From NCBI RefSeq assembly GCF_000711225.1, contig NZ_JOMG01000004.1, positions 62,001 through 126,000 of the forward strand: 64,000 nucleotides of DNA, in the 5' to 3' direction. This DNA comes from Pelobacter seleniigenes DSM 18267. Its GTDB lineage: Bacteria > Desulfobacterota > Desulfuromonadia > Desulfuromonadales > Geopsychrobacteraceae. Below the pieces are notes generated by a model that worked only from the letters and a program-made list of their open reading frames with translations, searched no databases and was not told the DNA's origin. Positions 43,315 to 54,221 of this stretch are shown here, piece by piece. A program made the translations under genes and the position numbers. Numbering within the stretch: the stretch's first letter is position 1; every line of letters starts with the position of its first letter.

Positions 43315-44601
43315 ATGCTGGAAGAATTTTTCAAAATCAAAGAGCGGCATTCGAGTGTCCGCACTGAAGTTATCGCGGGAATCACCACTTTTCTGACTGC
43401 TGCCTATATTGTTTTTGTCAATCCCGACATTTTGTCGGCCACCGGGATGGATCAAGGAGCACTAACCACGGTCACCTGTCTGACCGCCGGATTGGCCACG
43501 CTGCTGCTCGCTTTGTGGGCCAATGTTCCGTTGATGATGGCACCGGGCATGGGCCTGAACGCCTTTTTTGCCTTTGTGCTGGTTGCCGGGCAGAAACTGC
43601 CCTGGCAGACCGCCCTTGGCGTGGTGTTTCTGTCCGGGGTCTTTTTCCTGATTCTGACCTGGCTGGGCCTGCGCGAACGGATTGTTCATGCCATTCCCAT
43701 GTCCCTGCGCCTGGCAACCTCCATCGGCATCGGTCTGTTCATCGCTTTTATCGGCATGAAGAACCTCGGCCTGATTGTCAAGAACGATGCCACCCTGGTC
43801 GGGCTGGGGCCGTTGACTCCGCCGGTTCTGCTGGGGTTGTTGGGCCTGCTGCTGATCGCTATTTTCGAGATCCGCAAAATTCGCGGTTCCATCCTGCTGG
43901 CGATCCTTATTATTGCCGTCATCGGGATGCTGACCGGCTTTTCTCCGGTCCCCACCGGACTGGTGGCGATCCCGCCATCAATCAGTCCGATCGCTTTTAA
44001 GCTCGATATCATGGGGGCGCTGAAACTGTCCATGTGGGCCAATATTTTCGCCTTCATGTTTGTCGATCTGTTCGACAGCCTGGGGACCATGCTTGCGGTT
44101 TGTCGGGAAGCCGGGCTGGCTGATGAAAAAGGTGATATCGTCGAATTGCCGGTCATGCTCAAGGCTGACGCCCTGGCCACGGTCGGTGGGGCGCTGCTGG
44201 GAACCAGCACCACCACCACCTATATCGAGTCGGCCAGCGGCGTGTCCGACGGCGGACGGACCGGCCTGGCTTCAGTGGTCACGGCCCTGTTGTTTTTGCT
44301 GGCGGCATTCTTTACCCCGGTGATCGTCGCGATCCCTGCCTTTGCCACGGCACCGGCTCTGATCGCGGTCGGTATCTTCATGATGCGCGGGGTCCGCGAC
44401 ATCGATTTTTACAATTTCGAAGAGGGGCTGCCGGCCTTTTTAACCTTTGTCATGATGCCGTTGAGCTTTTCAATCGCCAAGGGACTGGCTTTCGGTTTCC
44501 TGTCTTTTGTGTTGATCAAGATCTGCCTCGGCAAAGCGAAGGAGTGCGATCCGTTTTTGATCGGCGCGGCCTTTTTTTCCGCCTTGAGCCTGATCTATTA
44601 G
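43315..44601 (+). CDS. NCS2/AzgA-type purine permease
   Basis: The 428-aa membrane protein has about 12-14 transmembrane segments and the family signatures TEVIAGITTFLTAAYIVFVNP near the N terminus, MAPGMGLNAFFAF, and FVDLFDSLGTM, ALLGTSTTTTYIESASGV in the second half. This branch imports adenine, guanine or hypoxanthine by proton symport; the exact base cannot be read. It has an AGGAGG ribosome binding site. TATAAT at 43267-43272 is a likely -10 box with a poor -35. Confidence 0.92.
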   Translation: MLEEFFKIKERHSSVRTEVIAGITTFLTAAYIVFVNPDILSATGMDQGALTTVTCLTAGLATLLLALWANVPLMMAPGMGLNAFFAFVLVAGQKLPWQTALGVVFLSGVFFLILTWLGLRERIVHAIPMSLRLATSIGIGLFIAFIGMKNLGLIVKNDATLVGLGPLTPPVLLGLLGLLLIAIFEIRKIRGSILLAILIIAVIGMLTGFSPVPTGLVAIPPSISPIAFKLDIMGALKLSMWANIFAFMFVDLFDSLGTMLAVCREAGLADEKGDIVELPVMLKADALATVGGALLGTSTTTTYIESASGVSDGGRTGLASVVTALLFLLAAFFTPVIVAIPAFATAPALIAVGIFMMRGVRDIDFYNFEEGLPAFLTFVMMPLSFSIAKGLAFGFLSFVLIKICLGKAKECDPFLIGAAFFSALSLIY

Positions 44602-44704
44602 CCGTCTGGGGAAGTCGTCTCCGGCGGGCCGCTCAGTATCGTTTGCCACAGGGTTGTGTGCCGGCCGCTTTGCCGTTTTGCGTCGGCGACCCGGATTTTT
44701 GCGT

Positions 44705-44734
44705 TTGACAGTTTCGCCCGCGTCACATTATACA
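44705..44734 (+). promoter_or_regulatory. Promoter of the pot operon
   Basis: TTGACA at 44705-44710 and TTATAC/TATACA at 44728-44734 with 17-18 bases between them, about 80 bases before the first gene. Confidence 0.65.
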
Positions 44735-44811
44735 GAAACTTGATTTTTGTCCGGCTGTCAGGACGTTGTCTGTCGCCGTTATATCGTCTGTCCGTTGCAA
44801 GGAGGTTTGCC

Positions 44812-45906
44812 ATGAAGTGGGTATTGGTTTGGGGATGTCTATGGTTCAGTTGCCTGGCAACACCGGCGTTGGCGGAAGATCGGGTCGTGAATGTTTACAA
44901 CTGGTCCGATTATGTTGCTGAAGACACGATTGCCAATTTTACCGCAGCAACCGGCATCAAGGTTGTTTACGATGTCTATGATGCCAATGAGACTCTGGAA
45001 GCCAAACTGTTCGCCGGGCGCACCGGTTATGATGTGGTCTTCCCTTCGGCGCACCCTTTTGCCGGCCGGCACATCGCTGCCGGTTTGTATGCCACTTTGG
45101 ATAAAAGCCAACTGACGAACCTGAAGCATCTTGATCCGATGGTGGAGAAAATCCTGCAGGCCATGGATCCGGGCAATGCCCATCTGGTCCCATATATGTG
45201 GGGAACCACGGGGATCGGCTATAATGTCGCCAAGGTGAAAGCGTTGCTTGGCGAGCAAGCGCCGCGCAATTCCTGGGAACTGCTGTTCAATCCGCAGTAC
45301 GCTGCGAAGCTTGCCGACTGTGGCATCTCCCTGCTTGACGACGAGCAGGAGGCGCTCGGTGCGGCCCTGCTTTACCTCGGCAAGGATGCCAATTCCACCT
45401 CTGCCGAAGATATTGCCGCGGCAGCCGAAGTGATCAACAAGGTCCGCCCCTATATCCGTTACTTTCATTCCTCCCAATATATCAATGATCTGGCCAACGG
45501 CGACATCTGCGTTGCCCACGGCTACTCCGGCGATGTCTTGCAGGCCAGGGACCGGGCTGAAGAAGCCGGCCAGGGAGTGCAGGTCGCTTACAGTATCCCC
45601 CGAGAAGGGGCCATCATGTGGATCGATGTCATGGCCATTCCGGCTGATGCCCCGCATCCGGAGGAAGCCCACGCCTTTATCAATTACCTGCTCGAGCCGC
45701 AGGTGATTGCCGGGATTAGTAATTATGTCGCCTATGCCAACCCCAACAAAGATGCCACCGCGTTGCTTGACGAAGGTATCCGCAATGATCCGAGTATCTA
45801 TCCGCCGGAAGAGGTCATGGCCCGGCTGGTGGTTCCTACGGCCATGCCCAACAAGATCCAGCGTCTGAAGACCAGAACCTGGACCCGCATCAAGACCGGG
45901 TACTGA
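44812..45906 (+). CDS. potF: Polyamine ABC transporter substrate-binding protein
   Basis: The periplasmic 364-aa product has a signal peptide (~1-21, ending ALAED) and the PotD/PotF pattern: VVNVYNWSDYVAEDTIANF, YDVVFPSAHPF, YMWGTTGIGYN, and the ligand-site aromatic residues Trp and Tyr in these segments, plus EGAIMWIDVMAIP. The gene order (binding protein first, then ATPase and two permeases) matches potFGHI, the putrescine system, but spermidine binding cannot be excluded. AAGGAGG precedes the ATG. Confidence 0.93.
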   Translation: MKWVLVWGCLWFSCLATPALAEDRVVNVYNWSDYVAEDTIANFTAATGIKVVYDVYDANETLEAKLFAGRTGYDVVFPSAHPFAGRHIAAGLYATLDKSQLTNLKHLDPMVEKILQAMDPGNAHLVPYMWGTTGIGYNVAKVKALLGEQAPRNSWELLFNPQYAAKLADCGISLLDDEQEALGAALLYLGKDANSTSAEDIAAAAEVINKVRPYIRYFHSSQYINDLANGDICVAHGYSGDVLQARDRAEEAGQGVQVAYSIPREGAIMWIDVMAIPADAPHPEEAHAFINYLLEPQVIAGISNYVAYANPNKDATALLDEGIRNDPSIYPPEEVMARLVVPTAMPNKIQRLKTRTWTRIKTGY

Positions 45907-45912
45907 TCCTAC

Positions 45913-47055
45913 ATGGCCCGGCCGGATTCCAGGGCTTATGAACCCTGGCAGGATGTCAACGCCAGTCCGTTGGTGAGGATCGAAGGGGTGACCAAGACGT
46001 TCGGTGACACGTACGCCGTCGACAACGTCAGCGTCGATATCTATCGTGGAGAGTTCTTTTCCCTGCTCGGGTCGTCCGGGTGCGGCAAGACCACCCTGCT
46101 GAGAATGCTGGCCGGATTCGAACAGCCGACGGCGGGGCGGATTTTCATCGATGGGACGGACATCACCCATGTCCCCCCCTATGAGCGTCCGGTCAACATG
46201 ATGTTTCAGTCCTATGCGTTGTTCCCCCACATGAATGTGGAAAGGAACATCGCCTTCGGCCTGCGCCAGGAAAAACTGCCGAAAGGGGAAATTCAGGAGC
46301 GGGTGAACGACGCCCTGCAGCTGGTCAAAATGACCGAGTACGCCCGACGCAGACCGGAGCAGCTGTCCGGTGGTCAGCGCCAGCGGGTGGCTTTGGCCCG
46401 GGCGCTGGTCAAACGACCCAAAATTCTGCTGCTTGACGAACCTCTTGGGGCGTTGGATAAAAAATTGCGTGAGCATACCCAGTTTGAACTGGTGAACATC
46501 CAGGAAAAGCTCGGCATCACTTTCATCATGGTGACCCACGATCAGGAAGAGGCGATGACCATGTCAACGCGGATGGCGGTCATGAACGACGGGGTCATTG
46601 TCCAGTTAGGCACCCCGGCGTACATTTACGAATACCCGGCGACCCGTTTTATCGCCGAGTTCGTTGGTGCCGCCAATGTCATTGAGGGGCGGGTTCTCGC
46701 GGTGCAGGAGGATTGCCTGAGCATTTACAGTGATGCCTATGACTGCGAACTGCTGATCCAGCATCATAAGCCGATGGATATCGGCGCGCCGGTCGCGGTG
46801 GCGCTGCGGCCGGAGAAGGTCCACATGGTTGAGGCGCCGGCTGCCGCTCCGGCCGCGGTCAACACCATCTCCGGTATTGTCTCGGAAATTGCCTATCTCG
46901 GCGATATCTCCATCTATCACATCCGCACCACCGGCGGTCAGCTGCTGCAGGCGCAACTGACCAACCGTAACCGGGGTGAGAATCCCGGGCCGACCTGGGA
47001 CCAACCCGTTCAGCTGACCTGGCATCAGTCCAGCGGAGTGGTCCTGGACGCATGA
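45913..47055 (+). CDS. potG: Polyamine ABC transporter ATP-binding protein
   Basis: The 380-aa ATPase has Walker A GSSGCGKTT, Q-loop FQSYALFPHMNV, signature LSGGQRQR, Walker B LLLDEP and the His switch VTHDQEEA. A C-terminal TOBE domain (~275-380) follows. The wording PPYERPVNMMFQSYALFPH is very close to PotG. It overlaps the next gene by four bases. Confidence 0.95.
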   Translation: MARPDSRAYEPWQDVNASPLVRIEGVTKTFGDTYAVDNVSVDIYRGEFFSLLGSSGCGKTTLLRMLAGFEQPTAGRIFIDGTDITHVPPYERPVNMMFQSYALFPHMNVERNIAFGLRQEKLPKGEIQERVNDALQLVKMTEYARRRPEQLSGGQRQRVALARALVKRPKILLLDEPLGALDKKLREHTQFELVNIQEKLGITFIMVTHDQEEAMTMSTRMAVMNDGVIVQLGTPAYIYEYPATRFIAEFVGAANVIEGRVLAVQEDCLSIYSDAYDCELLIQHHKPMDIGAPVAVALRPEKVHMVEAPAAAPAAVNTISGIVSEIAYLGDISIYHIRTTGGQLLQAQLTNRNRGENPGPTWDQPVQLTWHQSSGVVLDA

Positions 47056-48065
47056 GCAGTCGTCGATCTCCACTCTTGTCGCAGACCCTGTTCGGACGTT
47101 TCTGGTTGTGGTTGGTCAGGGTGATGAGCTGGCGACGGGTGCAGGGGGTTGCTCATCGCCTGCACGGCCGGCCGCTGGTCATCCTGGTGCCGATCCTCTG
47201 GTTCAGTATCTTTTTCCTGGCCCCGTTTCTGTTCGTCCTCAAGATCAGCTTTGCCGAATCGCTGCTGGCGTTGCCACCGTTTTCAGCTTTGGTTCAGTTC
47301 TCGGCCGACGGCCTGCTGCAGATCCGACTGAATATCGCCAACTATCTGCTCTTGCTGGAAGATTCGCTGTATTTCCGGGCTTTTGTCAATTCCATCAAGG
47401 TGGCCGGGATTTCCGCATTTTTAACCCTGCTGGTCGGTTATCCCATGGCCCTGGGAATTACCCGGGTCAGGGCGCGCTGGCGGTTGGTCCTGCTGATGCT
47501 GGTGATTCTGCCGTTCTGGACCAGCTTTTTGATCCGCGTCTATGCCTGGATTGGCCTGCTGAAGAATAACGGCCTGCTCAACAATCTGCTGCTCTGGCTG
47601 GGAGTGATCGATCAGCCGTTGCCGCTGCTGCACAGCGATTTTGCCGTATATTTGGGGATTGTTTATTCCTACCTGCCGTTCATGGTGTTGCCCCTCTACG
47701 CCACCCTGATCAAGCTGGATCAAAGTTTGCTCGAGGCGGCCGAGGATCTTGGCTGCCGGCCGCTACGCAGTTTCTGGAGCGTGACCTTTCCCCTCTCTTT
47801 GCCAGGAGTGATTGCCGGCTGCCTGCTGGTGTTCATTCCGGCCGTCGGTGAGTTCGTCATCCCCGACCTGCTCGGCGGTCCGGACAGTCTGATGATCGGC
47901 AAGATTCTCTGGAACGAATTTTTCACCAACCGCGATTGGCCGGTGGCCTCGGCCATTGCGGTATTGCTGTTGTTGCTGCTGGTTGTGCCGATGATCCTCT
48001 TTCAGCGGGTTCAGGGACGGACCCAGGATCAGCCCGAACGCCTGAAGGGAGCTCCCGATGCGTAA
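47052..48065 (+). CDS. potH: Polyamine ABC transporter permease (PotB/PotH type)
   Basis: The 337-aa permease has six predicted membrane segments; the first is at ~38-62 after a basic N-terminal tail. The EAA loop that docks the ATPase reads LEAAEDLGCRPLRSFWSVTFPLSLPG. Other typical parts are TSFLIRVYAWIGLL and GEFVIPDLLGG. Its start overlaps potG and its end overlaps the next permease by eight bases. Confidence 0.95.
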   Translation: MSSRRSPLLSQTLFGRFWLWLVRVMSWRRVQGVAHRLHGRPLVILVPILWFSIFFLAPFLFVLKISFAESLLALPPFSALVQFSADGLLQIRLNIANYLLLLEDSLYFRAFVNSIKVAGISAFLTLLVGYPMALGITRVRARWRLVLLMLVILPFWTSFLIRVYAWIGLLKNNGLLNNLLLWLGVIDQPLPLLHSDFAVYLGIVYSYLPFMVLPLYATLIKLDQSLLEAAEDLGCRPLRSFWSVTFPLSLPGVIAGCLLVFIPAVGEFVIPDLLGGPDSLMIGKILWNEFFTNRDWPVASAIAVLLLLLLVVPMILFQRVQGRTQDQPERLKGAPDA

Positions 48066-48879
48066 GCCTTGGTTCCTGTTCAGCATGCTGGCGTTCGGTT
48101 ATGCTTTTCTGTACGGGCCGATCGTCTCGCTGGTGATTTATTCCTTTAACAAGTCGCGTTTGGTCACGGTCTGGGGCGGTTTTTCAACGCACTGGTATCG
48201 GGAACTGTTTGCCGATGAGCAGATCCTTTCCGCAGCCTGGCTGAGCCTGAAAATTGCTGCCCTCAATGCCAGCCTGGCGGTGGTTCTGGGACTGTTCGCC
48301 GGTTTCTCCCTGGCCCGCTTCGGACGCTTTCGGGGGCGCGGATTCCTCTCCAGCATGGTCGGCGCGCCGCTGGTGATGCCGGACGTGATCATCGGGCTGT
48401 CGACGTTGCTGTTGTTTGTCGGTCTGCAGCAGCTGACCGGCTGGCCGGAAACCCGTGGGATGATCACCATCCTGCTGGCTCATGTAACCTTCAGCGCCGC
48501 TTATGTGACGGTGGTGGTGCAGTCGCGGTTGGTCGATATGGATATTGCTTTGGAAGAGGCGGCGATGGACTTGGGCGCCCGGCCGTGGAAGGTGTTTTTG
48601 CTGATTACCCTGCCGGTGATCGCTCCGGCGATCAGTGCCGGTTGGTTGCTGGCGTTCACGCTGTCGCTGGATGACCTGGTGATCGCCAGTTTTGTCTCCG
48701 GTCCGGGAGCCACCACCTTGCCGATGGTGGTCTATTCCAGCGTCCGCCTGGGGGTGAGTCCGGTCATCAACGCCCTGGCCAGTCTGATCCTGTTGGTGGT
48801 CACCAGCGGGATTGTGCTGACCGGGATTGTGCTGCACCGACAGGAACGGCGGCACGAGCGCAGCCGGCTGCCGCGCTGA
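48058..48879 (+). CDS. potI: Polyamine ABC transporter permease (PotC/PotI type)
   Basis: The 273-aa permease begins with a membrane segment (~9-30) followed by YSFNKSRLVTVWGGFS, and has the EAA loop LEEAAMDLGARPWKVFLLITLPVIAP and FTLSLDDLVIASFVSGPG. It is the last gene of the four-gene unit, which overlaps from start to end and so is surely one operon. It is convergent with acyP. Confidence 0.95.
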   Translation: MRKPWFLFSMLAFGYAFLYGPIVSLVIYSFNKSRLVTVWGGFSTHWYRELFADEQILSAAWLSLKIAALNASLAVVLGLFAGFSLARFGRFRGRGFLSSMVGAPLVMPDVIIGLSTLLLFVGLQQLTGWPETRGMITILLAHVTFSAAYVTVVVQSRLVDMDIALEEAAMDLGARPWKVFLLITLPVIAPAISAGWLLAFTLSLDDLVIASFVSGPGATTLPMVVYSSVRLGVSPVINALASLILLVVTSGIVLTGIVLHRQERRHERSRLPR

Positions 48880-48885
48880 GCGGTT

Positions 48886-49164
48886 TCAGGGCTCGATACT
48901 AAAAGTGCTGAACTCGCCGGTGGCTTCTCCCCAGCGGACCTGAACGTCGTCGACCCGGGCCAGGGCTGGACCCCGCCGACACCATTCCAGCATAGCTTCC
49001 AGGGCCTCCTGCTCACCTTCAAAAACGGCCGCTACGGTATGATCGGGATTGTTTCGACACCAGCCGGTCAGACCGTTCCGCTGTGCGACTCGGAAGGTGC
49101 TGTAGCGAAAACCGACCCCCTGCACCCGGCCGCTGATAATAACCTCCGCCCTTGTTTGCGGCAC
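48886..49164 (-). CDS. acyP: Acylphosphatase
   Basis: The 92-aa enzyme hydrolyses carboxyl-phosphate bonds. It has the signature RVQGVGFRYSTFRVAQRNGLTGWCRN, with the phosphate-binding Arg in GFRY and the catalytic Asn in RNNPD. It lies four bases downstream of ligA. Confidence 0.95.
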   Translation of the reverse strand: MPQTRAEVIISGRVQGVGFRYSTFRVAQRNGLTGWCRNNPDHTVAAVFEGEQEALEAMLEWCRRGPALARVDDVQVRWGEATGEFSTFSIEP

Positions 49165-49168
49165 GCGA

Positions 49169-51238
<2,070 letters not shown>

Positions 51239-51446
51239 TTATAGCATGCAGTACGGTTTGTTGCAACGATCAGGGGCTGTTTGGATGATCCTTGAAATGT
51301 ACCTTAAAAAATTGGTTGTGGTACAGGTGAAAAGGGGAGGGGGGTGGTTTCATCCCTGTCTTGGCATTTTCCCAGCAAAGGGGGACTCAGGGGGATTTGG
51401 CTTTTGTTGCGAGACCGAACCGACTTGCTAATCAACAATAGAAACC

Positions 51447-51514
51447 GTCGGGTCTCGGCCCGACAGCCGACCTCCTTTTTTTTGATCGCAAAATAAAAGG
51501 AGGCAAAAAAAACT
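51447..51514 (-). repeat. Hairpin repeat, copy 1 (minus orientation)
   Basis: Read on the minus strand it gives a T run, GCCTCC, a hairpin (CCTCCTTTT with AAAAGGAGG), then a GC-rich tail with GGC-G-GGGCCG-GAC. The same architecture recurs at 52008-52065 on the plus strand. Confidence 0.65.
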
Positions 51515-52007
51515 CTTTTGATTTCTCTGGAGGAGCAACCCTGTTGGGTTACTCGCTGCGCCATTGCTGGGCTCGGCTATTTGGGCAGGGATGGGAACGG
51601 AAGCGTTAGCATCTCCGATGAATTGCTATGTGGAGCACAAATCGGCGCAGCATGAGCCCCTGACAAAATCAAGCCTTTTGACGGGGCGACAAGCTGTGGG
51701 GAAGGTTGATGCGACAGCTCTGCGTAGGTGGCTTGGGTATGCCTTTATCCGTTGCCGATGATGTTGTTCGTCAAGTACCGGATACTGTCCCATTCACCCA
51801 GCGCCCCACCAATCCCGCAGCCCCTGCCTCCGCCGATACGAGAAGCCCGCTTCTCGTTCAGGCGCATTCGACGACGGTCCGGCCAGCAGCGGCCAGGATC
51901 CGTGCGTGAATGCTACGCTGACCAACCCTGCCGAAACACCAGTGACCAACACAAACATAGCCGGCTTCCGGAACAAACGAAATTCCCGAGAAATTAAAAA
52001 GGCCATT

Positions 52008-52065
52008 TTTTGCTTCCTTTTTGTTGGCCTGGACAAAAAGGAAGGCGGCAGCGGGGCCGCGACTT
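52008..52065 (+). repeat. Hairpin repeat, copy 2 (plus orientation)
   Basis: A T run, GCTTCC, a hairpin (CTTCCTTTTT with AAAAAGGAAG), then a GC-rich tail GGCGGCAGCGGGGCCGCGAC. It points away from copy 1, so the two bound the segment 51515-52007. Confidence 0.65.
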
Positions 52066-52303
52066 TGATTTTACTGGTGATATTGCAAGTCCACATAGCA
52101 AGAAAACTCAAAGTTGTCGCATGTCAATTTCCAGCTTTCTTTTGCTGAAAAAAGAAAAAACCGAAAGTCTTCAAAAACTTCCACTTTTATGAGAATTGCG
52201 CTAAACTTCGCCCCACTTGTGATGTTTTTGCTATGCTTTATTTCATGCTGAAAAATCAGCAAATATGTCGTTCATTGGACATGGATAAATTCCCGGGGGA
52301 AGG

Positions 52304-53560
52304 ATGACTCAAGAAACAACCTGGAGGCTGCTGGCTCTGCTGGCATTATTGTGTTTTTCCGGATTTTTCTCCGGTTCTGAAACTGCACTGCTTGCTCTTG
52401 ATAAACTGCGGGTTCGTTTTCTCCAGCAAAAGGAATACCCCGGAGCCGATAAGCTTGCCAAACTGCTGGATAACCCGGATCGCCTGCTCAGCGGGATTCT
52501 GGTTGGCAACAACCTGGTCAATATTGCCGCTTCGGTCATTGCCACCGGGCTGTTTGTTACCTGGTTCGGGGACAATGGGGAACTGTTGACCGTGTTGATC
52601 CTGACGCCGGTGTTGTTGATTTTTTCCGAGGTCTGCCCCAAAACCTATTCCGCCCAATATCCGGAAAAGGTGTCCTTTATTGTTCTCAACCCGATTCGTT
52701 TGCTCATCTGGGTTCTGGCCCCGATCATTTTTGTGGTCTCATCCCTGTCACGACTGCTGACCAGCTTTATGCGCAACAGTAACCCGGAGAGCCTGTCGGT
52801 ATCGGAGGACGAGATTCGGGCCATGATTCAGGTCGGAGAAGAGTCGGGGGTGGTCGCGGCCGAACAGCGGCGGATGCTGCACGGCATTTTCGACCTTTCC
52901 GAAACCCGGGTTCGTGACGTCATGATCCCGCGAACCGAGGTGGTCGGCATCGACATCTCCGGCAATTTTCAGGAAGTCCTCGCCATTGTCCGTGACGCTC
53001 GCCATTCCCGCTTTCCGGTTTACAGCGAAAGCCTCGACAGTATTGTCGGGGTGGTGCATTCCAAGGATATTCTCAGTTATGTCGGCCAGACCGAGCAATT
53101 TTCTCTTAAAGACCTGTGCCGCGCGCCCTATTATGTTCCGGAGTCGAAACGGATCGCGGTTCTGTTACAGAGCTTTCGGAAAAAACGTGAGCATCTGGCC
53201 ATTGTCGTGGATGAATATGGCGGCGTTGAAGGACTCGTGACTTTGGAAGATGTGGTGGAGGAGATCGTCGGCGAAATTCATGATGAGTACGACGTTGCCG
53301 AAGTCGATTTCAGGGAGCTGGGCAAAGGTCACTACCTGCTCGATGCCTCCATGCCGCTGCGTGAGGTGAACAAACGCTTTAACCTGAACCTTCCGGAAGA
53401 ACATGTGACCACCCTGGCCGGCCATCTGTTGCAGATTATGGGGAAAATCCCGGTCGAGGGGGACTCCTGTGAAGAGGGGACCCTGCTGTTTAGGGTGAGA
53501 AGGATGGAAGATCGGCGGATTGAAGAGGTTGAAATGCTGATTTCCGATGCCAAAGTCTAG
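52304..53560 (+). CDS. HlyC/CorC-type membrane protein (CNNM-CBS-CorC domains)
   Basis: The 418-aa product has a DUF21/CNNM membrane domain (~1-185; four segments, SGSETALLAL, PKTYSAQYPEKV), a linker with EDEIRAMIQVGEESG, a CBS pair (~205-325; RDVMIPRTEVVGID, IVVDEYGGVEGLVTLEDVVEEIVGEI), and a CorC_HlyC domain (~335-418). The family is tied to magnesium or other divalent cation export. Its TAG stop codon is formed at the end of a 159-bp inverted-repeat element. It starts at ATG 52304 after GGGGGAAGG. Confidence 0.93.
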   Translation: MTQETTWRLLALLALLCFSGFFSGSETALLALDKLRVRFLQQKEYPGADKLAKLLDNPDRLLSGILVGNNLVNIAASVIATGLFVTWFGDNGELLTVLILTPVLLIFSEVCPKTYSAQYPEKVSFIVLNPIRLLIWVLAPIIFVVSSLSRLLTSFMRNSNPESLSVSEDEIRAMIQVGEESGVVAAEQRRMLHGIFDLSETRVRDVMIPRTEVVGIDISGNFQEVLAIVRDARHSRFPVYSESLDSIVGVVHSKDILSYVGQTEQFSLKDLCRAPYYVPESKRIAVLLQSFRKKREHLAIVVDEYGGVEGLVTLEDVVEEIVGEIHDEYDVAEVDFRELGKGHYLLDASMPLREVNKRFNLNLPEEHVTTLAGHLLQIMGKIPVEGDSCEEGTLLFRVRRMEDRRIEEVEMLISDAKV

Positions 53561-53720
53561 TGTCCCGTACGGCTAGTTCTCTATCCCAATTCCGGTCATT
53601 TTTGCCGCTGTCTACGTTCTGCCTTCTCGGCTTAGCCCCAGCTAGGCCTGCGGCGGCACGCCTTGACAGCAACAAAAATGACTCAAAATTAATTCAAATA
53701 ACTAACCAAACGGGACACTA
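53558..53720. mobile_element. MITE-like element with 5'-GTGTCCCG ends inserted at TA
   Basis: Ends GTGTCCCGT and its complement face inward, flanked on both sides by TA (53558-53559 and 53719-53720). Pairing continues with mismatches for about 60 bases (GGCTAGTT / GGTTAGTT; TCATTTTTGCCGCTGTC / TCATTTTTGTTGCTGTC), so the whole 159-bp element is nearly palindromic. It encodes nothing. TA duplication fits IS630/Tc1-mariner-type transposition. Confidence 0.75.
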
Positions 53721-54154
53721 GCGGCCCGTTGAAGGGCCGGTTGCAGGACCCCGGTTAGCGCGATGGCCGCGCTTTTCCCTTTGTGAAATGAAATGTTGAA
53801 CGAACTTTTTTTGACGAAACAAGCAGACCCGCACCCGTTACAGCCTTGTCTCAGCCGGTCGGTCCGTTTGCTGATCGTGTCCGCCCTGGATTTTCTCGTT
53901 CCCGTTATAAAGACGTTCGCTTTCGCTGCTCTCACAACAATCGGGAGTAAGGCATTTCCGGCCGCCGGCATATTCTCCCACAGGCTTACGTTCCTCAAAT
54001 AACCCCTCTATTGTTTCTTGGCCTGTTCTCATTTCCTTATAAATATTGGATAGTTCTGAGAAAGACCCCGGCTACGCTCTGTTCGGTATGGACAAGTCCT
54101 TGTGATATCATGTTTTTTCCGCTCTGAAAGATTATCCCAGGCGAGTGTTTCCCC
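53721..54154. other. Gene-free stretch before the dcw cluster
   Basis: About 430 bases. It begins with a small hairpin (CGGCCC-GTTGAA-GGGCCG, 53722-53739) that may end the CorC-type transcript. Open frames on both strands (for example 53702-53998, minus) have no ribosome binding site and cross the mobile element, so I leave them out. Its end carries the mraZ promoter. Confidence 0.5.
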
Positions 54155-54183
54155 TTGACAGTCCTTGACCGGCCAGCTATATT
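54155..54183 (+). promoter_or_regulatory. Promoter of the dcw cluster (PmraZ)
   Basis: TTGACA (54155-54160), 17 bases, TATATT (54178-54183). Transcription should begin near 54190, giving a leader of only about 30 bases. Confidence 0.82.
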
Positions 54184-54194
54184 TTTTCAAACTG

Positions 54195-54220
54195 GTGTCA
54201 AACAGTGTCAATGGGTGTCA
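54195..54220 (+). promoter_or_regulatory. Three GTGTCA repeats, probable MraZ operator
   Basis: GTGTCA occurs at 54195, 54205 and 54215, exactly one helical turn apart, between the promoter and the ATG at 54222. MraZ proteins of other bacteria bind short direct repeats with 10-bp period in this position to repress their own operon, so autoregulation is inferred. Confidence 0.75.
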
Positions 54221-54221
54221 T

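Noticed and set aside
44839-46539. 566-codon minus-strand frame opposite potF and potG
   Set aside because: It covers two clear pot genes on the other strand and resembles no protein family; a shadow of their codon bias.
51564-51761. Short open frame in the gene-poor stretch
   Set aside because: No ribosome binding site, no family resemblance, and it sits between repeat copies. Not supported as a gene.
53702-53998. 99-codon minus-strand frame before mraZ
   Set aside because: It runs into the mobile element and lacks a ribosome binding site.
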